Source: Buxus sempervirens (lineage: Eukaryota > Streptophyta > Magnoliopsida > Buxales > Buxaceae). From it: a stretch of 64,000 nt of DNA. The position numbers were made by a program, and so were the translations under genes. Below the pieces are notes generated by a model. That model was not told the origin of the DNA and did no database searches. It saw only the letters and a program-made list of their open reading frames with translations. The DNA lies in the NCBI GenBank assembly GCA_947561395.2, contig OX387185.1, forward strand, positions 32,964,213 through 33,028,212, in the 5' to 3' direction. Below are positions 46,441 through 58,059 of the stretch, one piece after another. Numbering within the stretch: position 1 is the first letter of the stretch; each line of letters starts with the position of its first letter.

Positions 46441-47740
46441 TTCTGATTCTTGGTGGCTAGATACTGGTGCAACCATTCACACTACAAATTCTTTGCAGGA
46501 ATTAAGCAACTTCATAAGACCAAGTGATACAGAGATAGTAGTAAATATGGGCAATGGTGTGAAGGTCAAAGTTGAACATATTGGTACAGTAAGACTTGTT
46601 TTGGCCTCTAGGCATGTTTTGAACTTGTCTGATACTGCTTATATACCTTCCATTAGGAGAAATCTTATCTCTGTTTCTATTTTGGACAAATGTGGATATG
46701 ATTTTCTTTTTGGAAATGGAAAAGCTACTATTTATTATAATTCTGTTGTGGTTGGTTCAGCTACTTTATATGATGGTTTGTATAGAATTGACTTGCTTCC
46801 TACTCTAGATAATGCTTCTCTTTGTATCCCTACTGGAATGTTGTAGTTGGTTCTAAATGCAGTCGAATGACTAGAAACTCTTCTATGTTGTGGCACAAAA
46901 GATTGGGTCATATTTCAAGAGAAAGAATGGAGTGGTTGGTTAAAGATGGCATTCTGGTTGACTTGGACTTTTCTGATTTTGAAACTTGTGTTGATTGTAT
47001 CAAAGGGAAGCTTCCAACCAAGACAAGGAAGCAAAATGTTGGCAGAAGTGTGGATATTTTAGATTTAATTCATACTGATGTCTGTGGTCCCATTATCCCT
47101 ACTGTTGTGGGTAATTATAGGTACTTCATTACATTCATTGATGATTTTTCTTGCTATGGTCATGTTGAGCTCATTCGTGAAAAATCATATTCATTGGAAG
47201 CCTTTAAGGTTTTTAAGGCTGTAATGGAGCTTAAGAAAAATAAGAAGATCAAGGCAGTAAGATCAGATAGAGGTGGTGAATATTATGGGAGATATGATGA
47301 GACTGGTAGAAATCCAGGACCTTTTGCTAGGTTTCTAGAGGCATGTGGTATTGAGGCTCAGTACACAATGCCTGGAACTCCTGAACAGAATGGTACTATA
47401 GAAAGAAAAAACCGTACTCTTATGGATATGGTGCGGTATATGCTCAGTCATTCTATTTTGCCTGAATTCTTGTGGGGTGAAGCTTTGAAAACTGCTGAGT
47501 ACATTCTGAATCAAGTACCAAGTAAGTTAGTCCCCAAAACTCCTTATGAGTTATGGTTATGCAAAAGGCCTAGTTTGAATCATTTCCGTGTTTGGGGTTG
47601 CAAAGCGGAAATAAGGCCTTATAATCCTCAATAGAAGAAACTGGATCCTAAGACCATTTCTGGTTATTTTGTTGGCTATTGTGTGGGATCAAGAGGCACT
47701 AGATTTTATTGTCCTTCTAATGTCACTAAAGTCATTTAAT
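46441..47740 (+). pseudogene. Copia B protease and integrase
   Basis: Protease active site WWLDTGATIHTT at about 46452; RNLISVSILDKCGYDF leads to integrase. A frameshift near 46840 moves integrase to another frame: [15 protein letters not shown] (zinc finger His), [51 protein letters not shown] (catalytic Asp-Asp-Glu all present), [14 protein letters not shown] at 47632 and a TAA near 47737 break the end. Confidence 0.9.
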
Positions 47741-47951
47741 TTGATCGAGCCATTTTCTTTGAGGATATCACTGATAGTGGAAGTTCTGCACCATATGAAG
47801 TTGTCTTTAGGGAGGAGCATGTTGTTATACCTGTTCAAGTTACTCCTCCATCACTGGTTGCACCATCATTAATAGAGAGAACCAATACTGTTTCCCATGA
47901 TCCTGTTATTGACACTGTAGTAGATGTTGATATGGGACAAATGATACTGTT

Positions 47952-48278
47952 TTGAGGAGATCGGAGAGGACTTGTAGACCAGCAATATCTGATGATTACA
48001 TTGTCTATTTACATGAGCATGAGTTTGATGTTGGTATGTCTTTTAGTCTAGGTTCTTTTAAGGAGGCCATTGATAGCCCCCAGTCTTCATGTTGGTTAGA
48101 TGCTATGCATGATGAGATGGCGTCAATGTGTCAAAATGGTGTATGGGATTTGGTTGAACTACCTTGTGGCTATAGGCCAATTGGTTGCAGATGGGTCTTT
48201 AAGACCAAGTATAATTCTCAAGGTCAGGTAGAAAGGTATAAAGCTAGGCTTGTTACGAAGGGTTTTAGCCAAAGAGAA
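47952..48278 (+). pseudogene. Copia B RT N-terminal part
   Basis: SERTCRPAISDDYIVYLHE, then SSCWLDAMHDEMASMCQNG, GCRWVFKTKYNSQGQVERYK and LVTKGFSQRE, where the solo LTR interrupts the frame. The RT core continues at 50640. Confidence 0.9.
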
Positions 48279-50634
48279 TGTAACGCTCCGAACCCGGGTC
48301 AGTGCAAACCGGCACCCGACCCGAACCCAGTTCGCTACTGTAACAACCCGAATTCAGTTCAACAACCAAATCCGAGGTGTAACTGGCCCATATCAAATAC
48401 ATCATCAATAATATACCAGACCAAAGAATTAAAAATCCATTCACTTTATTATACCATCAGAGTTACGGAAACAAGTATGTGCGGAAGTGTAGTCTAAAAT
48501 CCTCAAATAAACATTTAAGTTGATCATCAATCATTAATATCAAAGTCTGGTAAAATAAAATGGTTACTATCTCTCTCATCTTTCTAGTACATCAAATCCA
48601 AATGAAAAATAGTGTATCAAATATGACTAAGTCTAAATCAATCATCCACCTCAAACAAGATCCGGATAAAAGTAATCCTTCGGTGTATACTCAGCTACCT
48701 CTCCCTGGAAATCACTAAGATCCCCCTCTTGCGTATCAGCTGAAAAATGAAATGAAAGTAGGGTGAGATACGAATATCCCAGTAGGTAACACATGCATGA
48801 TTAAACAATTCATATAAGTAAAATAACAGTTCATGCACGATTAAGCAATATCGACTAAGCAGGCTCATATAATCATTCGTATCATTTATGAATACAAAAC
48901 AGTATGATAAACAGTTCTAGAGATGAATTTCAGCAAGTTCTATTATAAGAATCCAATATCCAAATCGATAGCATAATTCATAATTTGCTAGGATGCACTA
49001 AACAGTCACATCCGGCCAATATCTCAATCACATGCTTCCAGCATGTATACAATAATAATAACAAGTGTTGTGATTTCAGTGTCATTTGTAGGACTCACGA
49101 AGATAGATAAACCTTTTGAGATGATTCTCAACCAATTGCTATACCACCGTGCAGCTTAGGAGCAATGCTACTAATGATACTCAAGTCCCATGCAGCGCAG
49201 CTTAGACAAGAGCCGTAGTCACTGACTTATTGCACACGTACCCATCAGAGTTGGCTTGTACCACCAGCATGCAGCATCAGAATCAATACATGGAGATGGT
49301 CGCTTATCCACATGTACAGGGAATCACCAGCGGCTCACCGGGGTGTTCCTCTAGACATAGGACCTTCCCAGACAAACTAACTTTCAAAGGAAGCGCGTCG
49401 CATATAGGAATAACTCAACCCAAATGACATATCCCTCAACTACCTAGCAACAACTATAGATCCATAACCAGCTATGCCCACTAGACTCCAAAATTCCGTA
49501 AAATATAATATTTCTATAAGGATTGGTGCCTAGCGGCATATAAAGGTTAAATCTGTCAATTACTTCAATATTCGGGTCATCTGAGTTCTGAATTCTCTTT
49601 ATGAAGTTTTCTGGTTTATAGTATAGTTTAAAAGATGTTCTAGTAATTAAATACTAGTTAGGTTTTCCAAAAACTAGGTTTCTCCATTTCTTTCAAAGTT
49701 TAACAACTAATGTCCTAAATATCTTCCTAATTTATTTTTCTGTAAAACAGGAATTAGATAATTTATTTTGGTCTTAAAACATCTTAATTAATCATTAAAA
49801 TTGTCTAAAAATAGTTTGGAATTGAATCAGGGTTTGAAATTACGAAAATTTGCAAAATCTGAATAGAGCGCCTAGGATCGCTCAGGATCACCCCGGCGGT
49901 TTGTGGTCGGCGGTAATTCAAAATCAAATGTCGACGGTACGTCTTCCAGCTGTCTTCGGCGGTCTAATATTTTTAACTAGAGCCGAGGATCGCCGATGAT
50001 CGCTGAGTACAGTCGAGGTCGGCAGTCATCCAAAAACAAACAGAAACACTTCCAAAACGTGATTTTTCCTATTCTAAGCAATCCCATAATACTTATAATG
50101 ATTATATCATGCATCATACATATATCTACATCATAAAAACATGGTTTGAAGATTAAACGAACGTTAAATACAAAAACTAGTGTAAACGGTGTCATCTACC
50201 TCTTGAACGAACGTTCCTCTTCCTCTCTTCTCTAAACAATGATTCTCTATCACCCAGCAATACCCTGGACGATGAAAAACTCCAAAAACCAGACCTTTCT
50301 TCCTCCCTCTTCTTCTTCCTTAGTCGTTCGGTCTCTTGTCGCTTGCGGATGAAGTAGACGAGCGAAAAATACAACGTGTACGTGTTTAGGTTATTTAATT
50401 GATATATATACTTCTTGATCCCATGTATCTCACATACACAAAACTCCATACACACGCCCAATCAGAATACATACCTCGATATCTTATGATTGGACGGTCA
50501 GTTCTGCGTCTAATTCTGGATCTCCACTAAATAGATCATCCCCTACAATAATAAAATATTTCCATCAATTATAACTCTCAATAATATTATTTATTAATTT
50601 AATTTATTATTTAAGGAAAATTCAGGGTTTTACA
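48279..50634 (+). mobile_element. Solo LTR 7 (TGTAACGCTCC class) inside copia B
   Basis: Starts TGTAACGCTCCGAACCCGGG at 48279 and ends TTCAGGGTTTTACA at 50634. Target duplication GAGAA at 48274-48278 and 50635-50639. 2356 bp, no coding region. Removing it with one GAGAA restores the copia RT frame. A GGCGGTCGGCGG word cluster lies at 49860-50025. Confidence 0.94.
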
Positions 50635-50639
50635 GAGAA

Positions 50640-51677
50640 GGTATTGATTATAAAGATACTTTCTCACCTATGTCTACCAAGGATTCTTTTCGGATTATTA
50701 TGGCACTTGTGGCTCACTTTGACCTTGAGTTGCATCAAATGGATGTCAAGACAGCTTTCCTTAATGGACATTTATTTGAGGATGTGTACATGACACAACC
50801 AGATGGTTTTCAAGTGGATGGAAAGAAACATATGGTGTGTAAGCTTAAGAAATCCATTTATGGGCTTAAGCAGGCATCAAGACAATGGTACCTGAAATTT
50901 GATGAGATTGTCACCTCTTGTGGTTTCAAGGAGAATGTTGTCGATCAATGCATATACCTGAAGGTCAGTGGGAGTAAATATATCTTTCTTGTTCTTTATG
51001 TTGATGATATATTATTCGCCGCAAATTACATGGAGCTTCTGATAGAGATAAAAAGCATGTTGTCATCTCATTTTGACATGAAGGATCTTGGTGAGGCATC
51101 TTATGTCTTGGGCATCCGGATTATTCGTGAAATATCTGGTGGCATTCTTGGATTATCTCAAAAATCCTACATTGATAGAGTTCTAAGTAAGTTTAATATG
51201 CATTCTTATTCTCCCGGGAAAGCACCTATTGTGAAAGGTGATAAATTTTCGAAGTCTCAATGCCTTCAGGATGATAGTGAAAGGACTCAAATGCAGACGA
51301 TTCCTTATTCATCGGTTATGAGTAGTTTGATGTATGCTCAAGTATTTACACGACTTGATATTGCTTTTGTTAGTAGTGTCCTTGGGAGATACTTGAGTGA
51401 TCCTGGTTTAGCCCATTGGAAAGCTGCAAAGAAAGTACTTAGGTACTTGCAAGGCACTAAAGATCTAGTGCTTACATATCGGCGATCTGACATTCTTGAT
51501 GGAACTGGATATTCTAATGCTGAATTTTCAGGCTATCCAGATGATAGGAGATCCACTTTTGGTTATGTTTTTATGATGGCGGGAGGAGCCGTTTCTCAGA
51601 AAAGTGTCAAACAGACACTTGTAGCTTCATCTACAATGGAGGTAGAATATGTTGCTTGTTATGAGGCTACGTGCTAG
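50640..51677 (+). pseudogene. Copia B RT core and RNase H start
   Basis: IDYKDTFSPMSTKDSFR, MDVKTAFLNGHLFEDVYM, CKLKKSIYGLKQASRQWY, and the intact catalytic box YVDD at 50997-51008, MKDLGEASYVLGIRI, AKKVLRYLQGTKDLVL, DRRSTFGYVFMMAGG, TLVASSTMEVEYVA. The frame is open for 335 codons from the first Met, then TAG at 51675 (probably from CAG). It looks fairly young compared with copia A. Confidence 0.93.
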
Positions 51678-51989
51678 GCTATATGGTTGCGAAATTTTAT
51701 CTTAGGGCTAGGTGTTGTGAACACCATCTCAAGGCCGTTGAAGATATTTTGTGACAATTCCGCAGCAGTTGCATTCTCTCGAAACACTAGGAGCTCTTTT
51801 CGCTCCAAGCATATTGATATTAAGTATCTTTTTGTTAGAGAGAAAATAGCCGAGTCTTATATTTGTGTTGAGCATATTTCCACAGAACATATGTTAGCTG
51901 ACCCACTAACTAAAGGTTTAGCTCCAAAATTGTTTCAGGAGCATGTGACTCATTTGGGATTGTTAGAGTCTTCTGCTGTATTTAGTTAG
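51678..51989 (+). pseudogene. Copia B RNase H C-terminus
   Basis: Same frame after the TAG: RNFILGLGVVNTI, IFCDNSAAVAFSRN, KHIDIKYLFVREKI, EHISTEHMLADPLTKGL, ending at a natural TAG at 51987. Confidence 0.92.
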
Positions 51990-52479
51990 TGCGAGTTCTG
52001 TAAATATTGACTATATGGCTATAATTTTTATGCTCATATTCTATTTTGATAAATATAGCGATGTCAATGTTAGGCCTAGGTCACGCGCATTATGGACAAG
52101 GCATACTTTATGTATTGAGACATTTTGATTGGTTTCATGCCTGGGTCACGGGCATTATGGACAAGGTGTACTTTATGTATTGAGACATTTTGATTAGTCT
52201 CGTGCATGTGTATTTTCTACAAAGAGACAATATGTTTTAGTCTATGCCTGAATCTAGTGATTGTTAGTATAAGGTTGGTTGCATATTTCCTGTCGTTATA
52301 ATCACTAGACTGGATGCTTACAATCACATTTTGGATAAGGCTTGTTGTTTTAAAGACACTTGTAGCTGTCTCTTGGGTTTCGTATGAAAACAAGTGTTTA
52401 TCACCATATTGATTTTGGTTTTGAAATGCTTGTTTGTGTTTATGTTATGATTAAATGTAATGTTGTCCAAGTGGGAGAT

Positions 52480-52814
52480 TGTTGTATTTATTTATGGACT
52501 AATATTACATTTATCTATTGGGCCCATAATGGGATGGGCTAATTTTTAGACACATGTGGAGGCCCCTACTCTCACCCCACTTTAAATGGAGCTAGCCCAT
52601 TGAGTTCTATTTGGTTGTTGCATTTGCTCTCTCTCTCTCTTAAGGCACACAAAGGGGTAGAGAGTAGTTTCTCCATAGACCCATTTTCATTTTTCCTCAT
52701 TTTTGCAGAAACCTAAAGTCTAAAATGGAGAACTCATCTCACTCACAAACAAGTATGAGTTATTTCAGCTTTGATTAACATGTGCTATGTTTTAAGAGAA
52801 GTCTTAATCTATTA
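52480..52814 (+). repeat. Copia B 3' LTR
   Basis: 335 bp, homologous to 43960-44296; ends ATTA where the 5' copy has ATCA, then GTGAT. Confidence 0.94.
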
Positions 52815-53049
52815 GTGATATATTGTATTTAAATCTTTATTGGATAAGTGAAATAGGTTGTTGGTGATTTGGTTATTTGCAGAGGTTTGGATGTCCTTGC
52901 AATAGCCGAGCCATTATCTACATATTTTTCCTTCACTTTCCTTTCTTTTTTAATTTATTCATTATTTATAGCAACCATTCCTTGAAAGGAAATATTGAAC
53001 GACGTGGTCTTCTTGGCCACAATCCACATGGGGATTTAGGATCATACCA

Positions 53050-53275
53050 AAGATAGAGAGAGAGAGAGAGATAGATAGACTCCCCCTATTATATTTTCAA
53101 GATAATATTAATTCCTATTTCTTTAAATTAACAGTAACTTCTTAATGTTTCTTTCAATGTTAAATTTTAGTTCCTTATAAAATTTAAAATTACTACTATT
53201 AGGTAAACTATATTTAAAAAATACTATTGTTATGTAACTAAAATTTCATTAATTAAGCTTATCCAAAATTATTAT
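53050..53275. other. AT-rich spacer with (GA)n
   Basis: A (GA)n tract at about 53053-53072, otherwise AT-rich; no gene. Confidence 0.6.
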
Positions 53276-54058
53276 TGTGCAAATGGACTTTCGCACGGGC
53301 GAGGCCCACGTGGAGTGCGTGCCTCGGGGGATTTGGAGTCGCTACTGTTTGATGGGGTGTAGACAGACACCTGGGTGCCTACGAGGATCTATTTGAAGGG
53401 TCTACGGCTTTTTAGAGATTTTGGCTAAGTTCTCAATTACGGTCCGGGGAAGTCCGAAGACACCCCGGTCCGCCTTATCGGTTGACGGGTCCCTCGGGTC
53501 TCCCTGGTTCGAGTCAACTTAGTTCTAATTCACTATTTTCCTAAGCCAGTATGTACACTTATGTTAGGTTTGCGTGGGGACCACCAAAGTGGTGTGGGTC
53601 CCCTTCCTTTTTATTGATTTTATCTTTTTTATCACAAATGAGATGGGTCTGAAGTGGGCCCCGTTGGAAGGCTCATTGGATACCATGTAGGGCTTAAGTC
53701 AAGCCCAAGTCCCATTTAGGGTTACATTGGATAACCCCTTTTTGTTGGATTAGGTTATTTGATTTGAGATGGATTAAATGTACAAAATTTGGTGGGTTCA
53801 GATTTTTAAGGCTCATTGGGCTTGGTATTGGCCCATGGGAATTAATCAAATTGCCCTTGAAGCCCATTGTTGAAATGGGCCCTGGTTTGGGCTGGTTGGG
53901 ATGTGGGCCCCGTTGGAAGGCCCACAAAGCCTTTTTGGGCCCTAGTCTCACAAAAGAGGGCTTGGGTTGACCCAATGGCCCAAAATGGTATGATTAATCT
54001 AACCGGGTTAAAATGGGTGGGCCTAGGCCCAAGAAAACATGAAATGGGGTCTTATTGG

Positions 54059-54135
54059 GTCTGTCCGCTAATCTTATGCAGACAAGGCCTGTCCGCACAT
54101 ACAATGTGGGCAAGCCTAATCCGCACTGCGTCTAG
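54059..54135. repeat. Palindrome island 2 of LTR 8, word TCCGCA
   Basis: GTCCGCACATACAATGTGGG with further TCCGC and GCAGAC half-words, the same words as in island 1 of this LTR. Confidence 0.78.
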
Positions 54136-55488
54136 GGATCCGGCCCGAAAACCCAAAAACATTGAAATCAGCAAGGGGTTCTGGTCACCTCCTCCCCTAG
54201 AGTCCTTGTGCACTGTAGTGGGTCTTTGAGCAGACCCACCGTGGTTTCCAAGCACCATTTTCTGCTAAAACATGCTTTTCTCGTTGGGTTTTCAGAAGGG
54301 AGAGGAAGGGAGAAACTTGAGGCTTCTCCCTCCTATTTGGACATATAACTAGGGTCCATAGTAGGGACTCTAGAACTCCCTACTTCTGGTATTGCTGCAG
54401 GTCTCCAACCTTTTCCTTGGGAAGAAGAGACATGGCCCAAAAGGCCTTGAACGCATCAATCCATTTGACTAAACCACAAAAGCATCAAGCAAATTAAATT
54501 AGCAACTTATAGCACATACCAGTGTCTAAAAAGATATGTAAAGATGGCTTGATGCATGAGGGAAGAACGGTGATGGGAGAAGGGACCTCAAGGATGTCTA
54601 ACATGCCACCTAAAGGAATTCATGCATATACACCATAACAAAAACAGTTGCTTTAACATGCTAAATAAAAAGGCCATGCTAATAGACTCATGGTCATGCA
54701 AAGGGGGGGGGGGGTGGTGGGTGGAGGAAGAGTGGACACCAATATAGGCTGTGAAATGCTATATGTATGTGCAAATGAAGACCTTTAGCCCTTGATCTAA
54801 AAATGCATCAAAATAATGAATAAAGGGGGTGGAGAGGTGCCATGTATCATGAATAAGATCAGAGAAATCATATGAAGCAGCCAAGTATGCAAACAAATAA
54901 AGAAAACATAATAAAGAAGAAGGGAAAGGTGGGGATTAAGGGTACATTAGATTATCCAAAACAGGGAACATGCTCCCCTCAAATAAGTGCATGAACATCT
55001 CATGAATGAGCTCACTTAACTAACCAAACGAGGTCTCTTTCCTCCCATTCGAAGTGATTGACTCCCTTTACCATGGGATTTTTGAAAACACGAATAAATT
55101 GAAGGGGAATAATAATAAAATAGCTAAGACAACATACTCAAGACAATACAAAATAGATGCAATCTTATCCAGTCTTCATTTTCACATATATTGAGTTAAA
55201 CAAGATGACAAAGTATACCTTAGTGTTATTTCTTCCTCTGACAAAGTGGTGGTCCCCTAAGGCACACAAACAGCAACTTGGAGCTCTCTTTCTACTCCCA
55301 AAACAGCCCCTTCCTTGTTCTCTTGTAGGTGAGAAAGAAAAGGAGAAGAAAAGATGGTCTGAAGGGGTATTTTGGGTATTTTTAAGGGTTTGGGTGAGAG
55401 GGGAATGGTATAGGAGGCCTCTGGTTGCAAGGGAGTGATGGGGAAGAAGAAGATAGAAGAAGAGTCCCAAACAATGGGGCTGGAGCCC

Positions 55489-55498
55489 CTATTTATAG
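55489..55498 (-). promoter_or_regulatory. Putative TATA box of LTR 8
   Basis: CTATAAATAG on the - strand, directly downstream of the palindrome island 55505-55735 in the LTR's direction. Confidence 0.65.
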
Positions 55499-55504
55499 AG
55501 AGAA

Positions 55505-55735
55505 AGTCCGCGTCCGCACTTAGTATGCAGATCGGCTTAATCAGCATTTAAAGTACGGATGTACCTGATCCGCATTTAAAGTGCGGACGTGCCTGATCCG
55601 CATTTAAAGTGCTGATGAATTTTTCTCATGTGCAATCAGAAAATATTTGCCATGTGGCTATTCGGATAAGGTCGGATCCGCATTATATGTGCGGACACGA
55701 CATGTCCGCACATACAATGTGGACATGCACATTTT
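55505..55735. repeat. Palindrome island 1 of LTR 8, word TCCGCA/TGCGGA
   Basis: TCCGCATTTAAAGTGCGGA (55569-55587), TCCGCATTATATGTGCGGA (55676-55694) and GTCCGCACATACAATGTGGAC (55704-55724), with several half-words between. Confidence 0.85.
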
Positions 55736-55919
55736 TTAAATGCGCGGATTTCAAATTTCTCCCCATTTTGACGAGTTTTTCCGATTTTATTTGATTTTCT
55801 ATTTATTTAAAATGTAAAAATCAAGATATTTTTAAAAATGATTATTTTATTCCCGATTTTTATTTGTTTCGTCCTTTTCTGCTGCTTTACCACGTGGGCA
55901 GTTTTTCTAAAACTTTGAC

Positions 55920-56285
55920 TTACCATACCTTTCTCATTTGATGTCCAATTTTAGCAAACTCAATGGAGTTGGAATCATGTCAAGATTTTCTATCCATTGA
56001 GCTAAAGTTTGATAGCAAATTCAGGGTTTTAGCAGAAGTGCAAAAGTGCGTCCCAGAATCCAGTTTTGCTTATATATTTTTCTCCGGGACTCCGATTTCG
56101 GCAAACTCAGTTGCGTTGGAACTGTGTCGAGATCTTCTATCTTTTGGGAGTAAGTTGGGCAGCTGAATTAGGCTTGAGCAGAAAGATAATTTCTGCTCCC
56201 CCCAAGTTTGACCAACTCATAACTTTTTCATTCGAATTCCGATTTGAGCAAACTCAGTTGCGTTAGAATCATGTCGGAATTTCAT
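55920..56285 (-). repeat. U3 sub-repeats of LTR 8
   Basis: Three copies, 110-190 bp apart, of a segment like GCAACTGAGTTTGCCGAAAT followed by TCGGAGTC-like sequence on the - strand. Confidence 0.75.
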
Positions 56286-56386
56286 ATTCAACGGGAAGAA
56301 GTATGGTGGTCAATTTGCACCAGAACAAAAAGTCAAATTTTGGCTCCCTCAGGGTTTGACTTTTCAGTTGACTTATATTTATTGAC

Positions 56387-57636
56387 TAGAGAGATGATTC
56401 AAAATTTCATAGCCTTACTATCTCAGTTGTAATCGTTTATTACAAATCCATTATAGTAGGGATTTTTTTTTTTTATGAATTTTAATTATTTTATACCTCA
56501 AAGTTTAGAAGACATCTTATGTATAGGGCTATTATATTTCTTGATCTCCTATTATTATTTCTGATTGAGTGTGTTTGTGTTCTCTTACTATTGCTTTGCA
56601 AAGATAAATATTGATAGTAAGATTAATTGCTCAATTATGATTTTGGATTTTTATAAATTATTTTTGGGTAGATTGGATATAGGAACACATGCTCATGCCA
56701 ATCAAATTAATTTTCTTTTAAAAAATTTTTGGATGGGGCATGCAGACGAAATCGTCTTTTTGATATAGTGGGATGCTTCTACTTCAAGTTTTTTTCTAAG
56801 TGGGTCCCACATAAAACATTTACACAAAGTGAAAAACACTAGTCATAGTATGCTCCAAGTGGAAGCATCCCACTTCAACAGCAAAAAGCAAATCACTCAA
56901 CAATTGCGGACAATTTTATCCCCTTTTTTGGGAAAAAACTCCACCAAAATAAATAAAATATTCTCATTTAAAAAACAAAAATAATTGCAGTGGAGATCGA
57001 AGTGAAATTGTCTGTTGTATGGTATGTGTCGCAGACCTTGCAGCCTACATGAGATACTACCACGTGCAGCATTTCACGATCTCTGTGTTTTCATATTTTT
57101 TAATGTGAACACACTTTTCACATTGAAAAAGCAGAGTCCATGAGATGATGCATGTTGCAACATCGCACGTCGGTTGTAGGGTTTGTGACACAAACCCTGT
57201 CGCAAACAATTTCATTTTGTGGAGATCCGTGCGCTTGTGCTTAAAAACTCATGGGTCCACTACCACAAGACACATAGACGCAACCCACAGTGTAAAGAGG
57301 TGTGAGGGTTGCCTATAGACCCGTGCACAAGCCCAGGATTTGGTTTGGGTTGGTTTTGGTGTGGGCTTGCATTCTAAATCGCACTACGTCATGTGCATGC
57401 GCCCGCTCAAGCCTCTTGGGTGCACATGTCTGGGCCAAATAAGGGAGCACATGCCCCATTTAGATGCACACCATGCCTGGAAGCCCAATTAGGTTGCACA
57501 AGCTTACTTTTTGTGATTTTGCATACCCAATTGGCCAATGAAGGCCCTATAGTGCCAATTTTGACATTTTTACCTGTTTATAAAGGATTTTTCACACTCT
57601 TGAAAGCAAGTGCAAGTGTTAGACCTATTTTTGAAC
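56387..57636. other. Intergenic sequence with one MITE-like repeat
   Basis: No coding region recognised apart from the inverted repeat at 56767-56874. A word like CACGTGCAGCATTTCACGAT and GTTTGTGACACAAACCC palindromes occur near 57060-57210. Confidence 0.45.
56767..56874. mobile_element. MITE-like inverted repeat
   Basis: AGTGGGATGCTTCTACTTCAAG (56767-56788) is the near-complement of 56853-56874 (ends GCATCCCACT); total 108 bp. No convincing target duplication, so the superfamily is unknown. Confidence 0.55.
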
Positions 57637-57699
57637 TATTTTTTTTGTAGGAAACTCAAAAAAGGGTATTACTAAGTAGTATATCTTACAAAAGAACCT

Positions 57700-58059
57700 C
57701 CCAAGTATTTAGTACTGAGAGATCTAGCCAAAAAGTCAGGACACTTGCCAACCCACAAACACGGGAAGTGGTCGAGGGCATGGTTGGTAAGGTAGTCTGC
57801 AAAGCTGTTTACTTCTTTATATAGATGAAGAATAGAAAAAAATTTAAAACACTTTTGATCTCCTTAACTTCGTCAATAATGCTGGATACTCTCCATGGGA
57901 TGCTATCAATGTTTGCGTTCCTGATTCTTGCTACAATCATTGAATATGTTTCCATTTTGATTATTTTGAAGTTCATTGCTTTAGCCATTCTCACCCCTTC
58001 TAACAGTCCATATGCCTCAGCCACCAAGGCCGAAGTTTTACTAACAGCAGAGTTGCTGT
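57700..58059 (-). pseudogene. LINE C RNase H, C-terminal part
   Basis: ALVAEAYGLLEGVRMAKAM, KIIKMETYSMIVARI, IPWRVSSIIDEVKEI, and in another frame NSFADYLTNHALDHFPCLW. It belongs to the domain that starts at 58536-58640 on the other side of the TRIM. Confidence 0.8.

Larger units (their letters stand above)
43960..52814 (+). mobile_element. Ty1/copia retrotransposon B, near complete
   Basis: LTRs at 43960-44296 and 52480-52814, target duplication GTGAT at 43955-43959 and 52815-52819, primer-binding site TTGGTATCGGAGCC at 44298-44311, and polypurine tract AAGTGGGAGA before 52480. Coding order gag, protease, integrase, RT, RNase H. Roughly a dozen differences between the LTRs suggest a moderately old insertion. 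Several nonsense codons and frameshifts. A solo LTR (48279-50634) interrupts it before the RT core. Confidence 0.95.
42878..53049 (+). mobile_element. Gypsy-like deletion derivative, split by copia B
   Basis: A 5' LTR remnant (about 42882-43112), a primer-binding site, gag remnants to about 43740, a polypurine tract AGGGGGAGGA (43751-43760), and a 3' LTR 43762-43959 that continues at 52820-53049 beyond copia B. The pol region is missing. The two LTR parts match (TATTTAAATCTTTATTGG at 42882 and 52828). The 5' LTR start is lost at the junction with LINE B and no outer target duplication was found. Confidence 0.7.
53276..56386 (-). mobile_element. LTR 8 (TGTAGACAC class), 5'-truncated
   Basis: On the - strand it ends TTTGCACA at 53276 and contains CGACTCC, the sub-repeats and a TATA box, in the same order as solo LTR 4 and solo LTR 9. 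The first 40-50 bp of the LTR are not recognisable beyond about 56386, and no target duplication could be matched. A G12 run lies at about 54703-54714. Confidence 0.75.

Noticed and set aside
49230-49427. Short + strand frame in solo LTR 7
   Set aside because: No homology and not conserved in the related LTR at 40574-42851.
55157-55547. Overlapping frames of 90-100 codons on both strands
   Set aside because: They lie in the leader region of LTR 8 with simple K/E-rich or P/S-rich translation and no similarity to any family.
56387-56444. True start of LTR 8 at TGTAATAAACGATTACAAC (- strand from 56444)
   Set aside because: It begins with TGTA but the rest does not match the class start, and the flanking five bases do not match those left of 53276.
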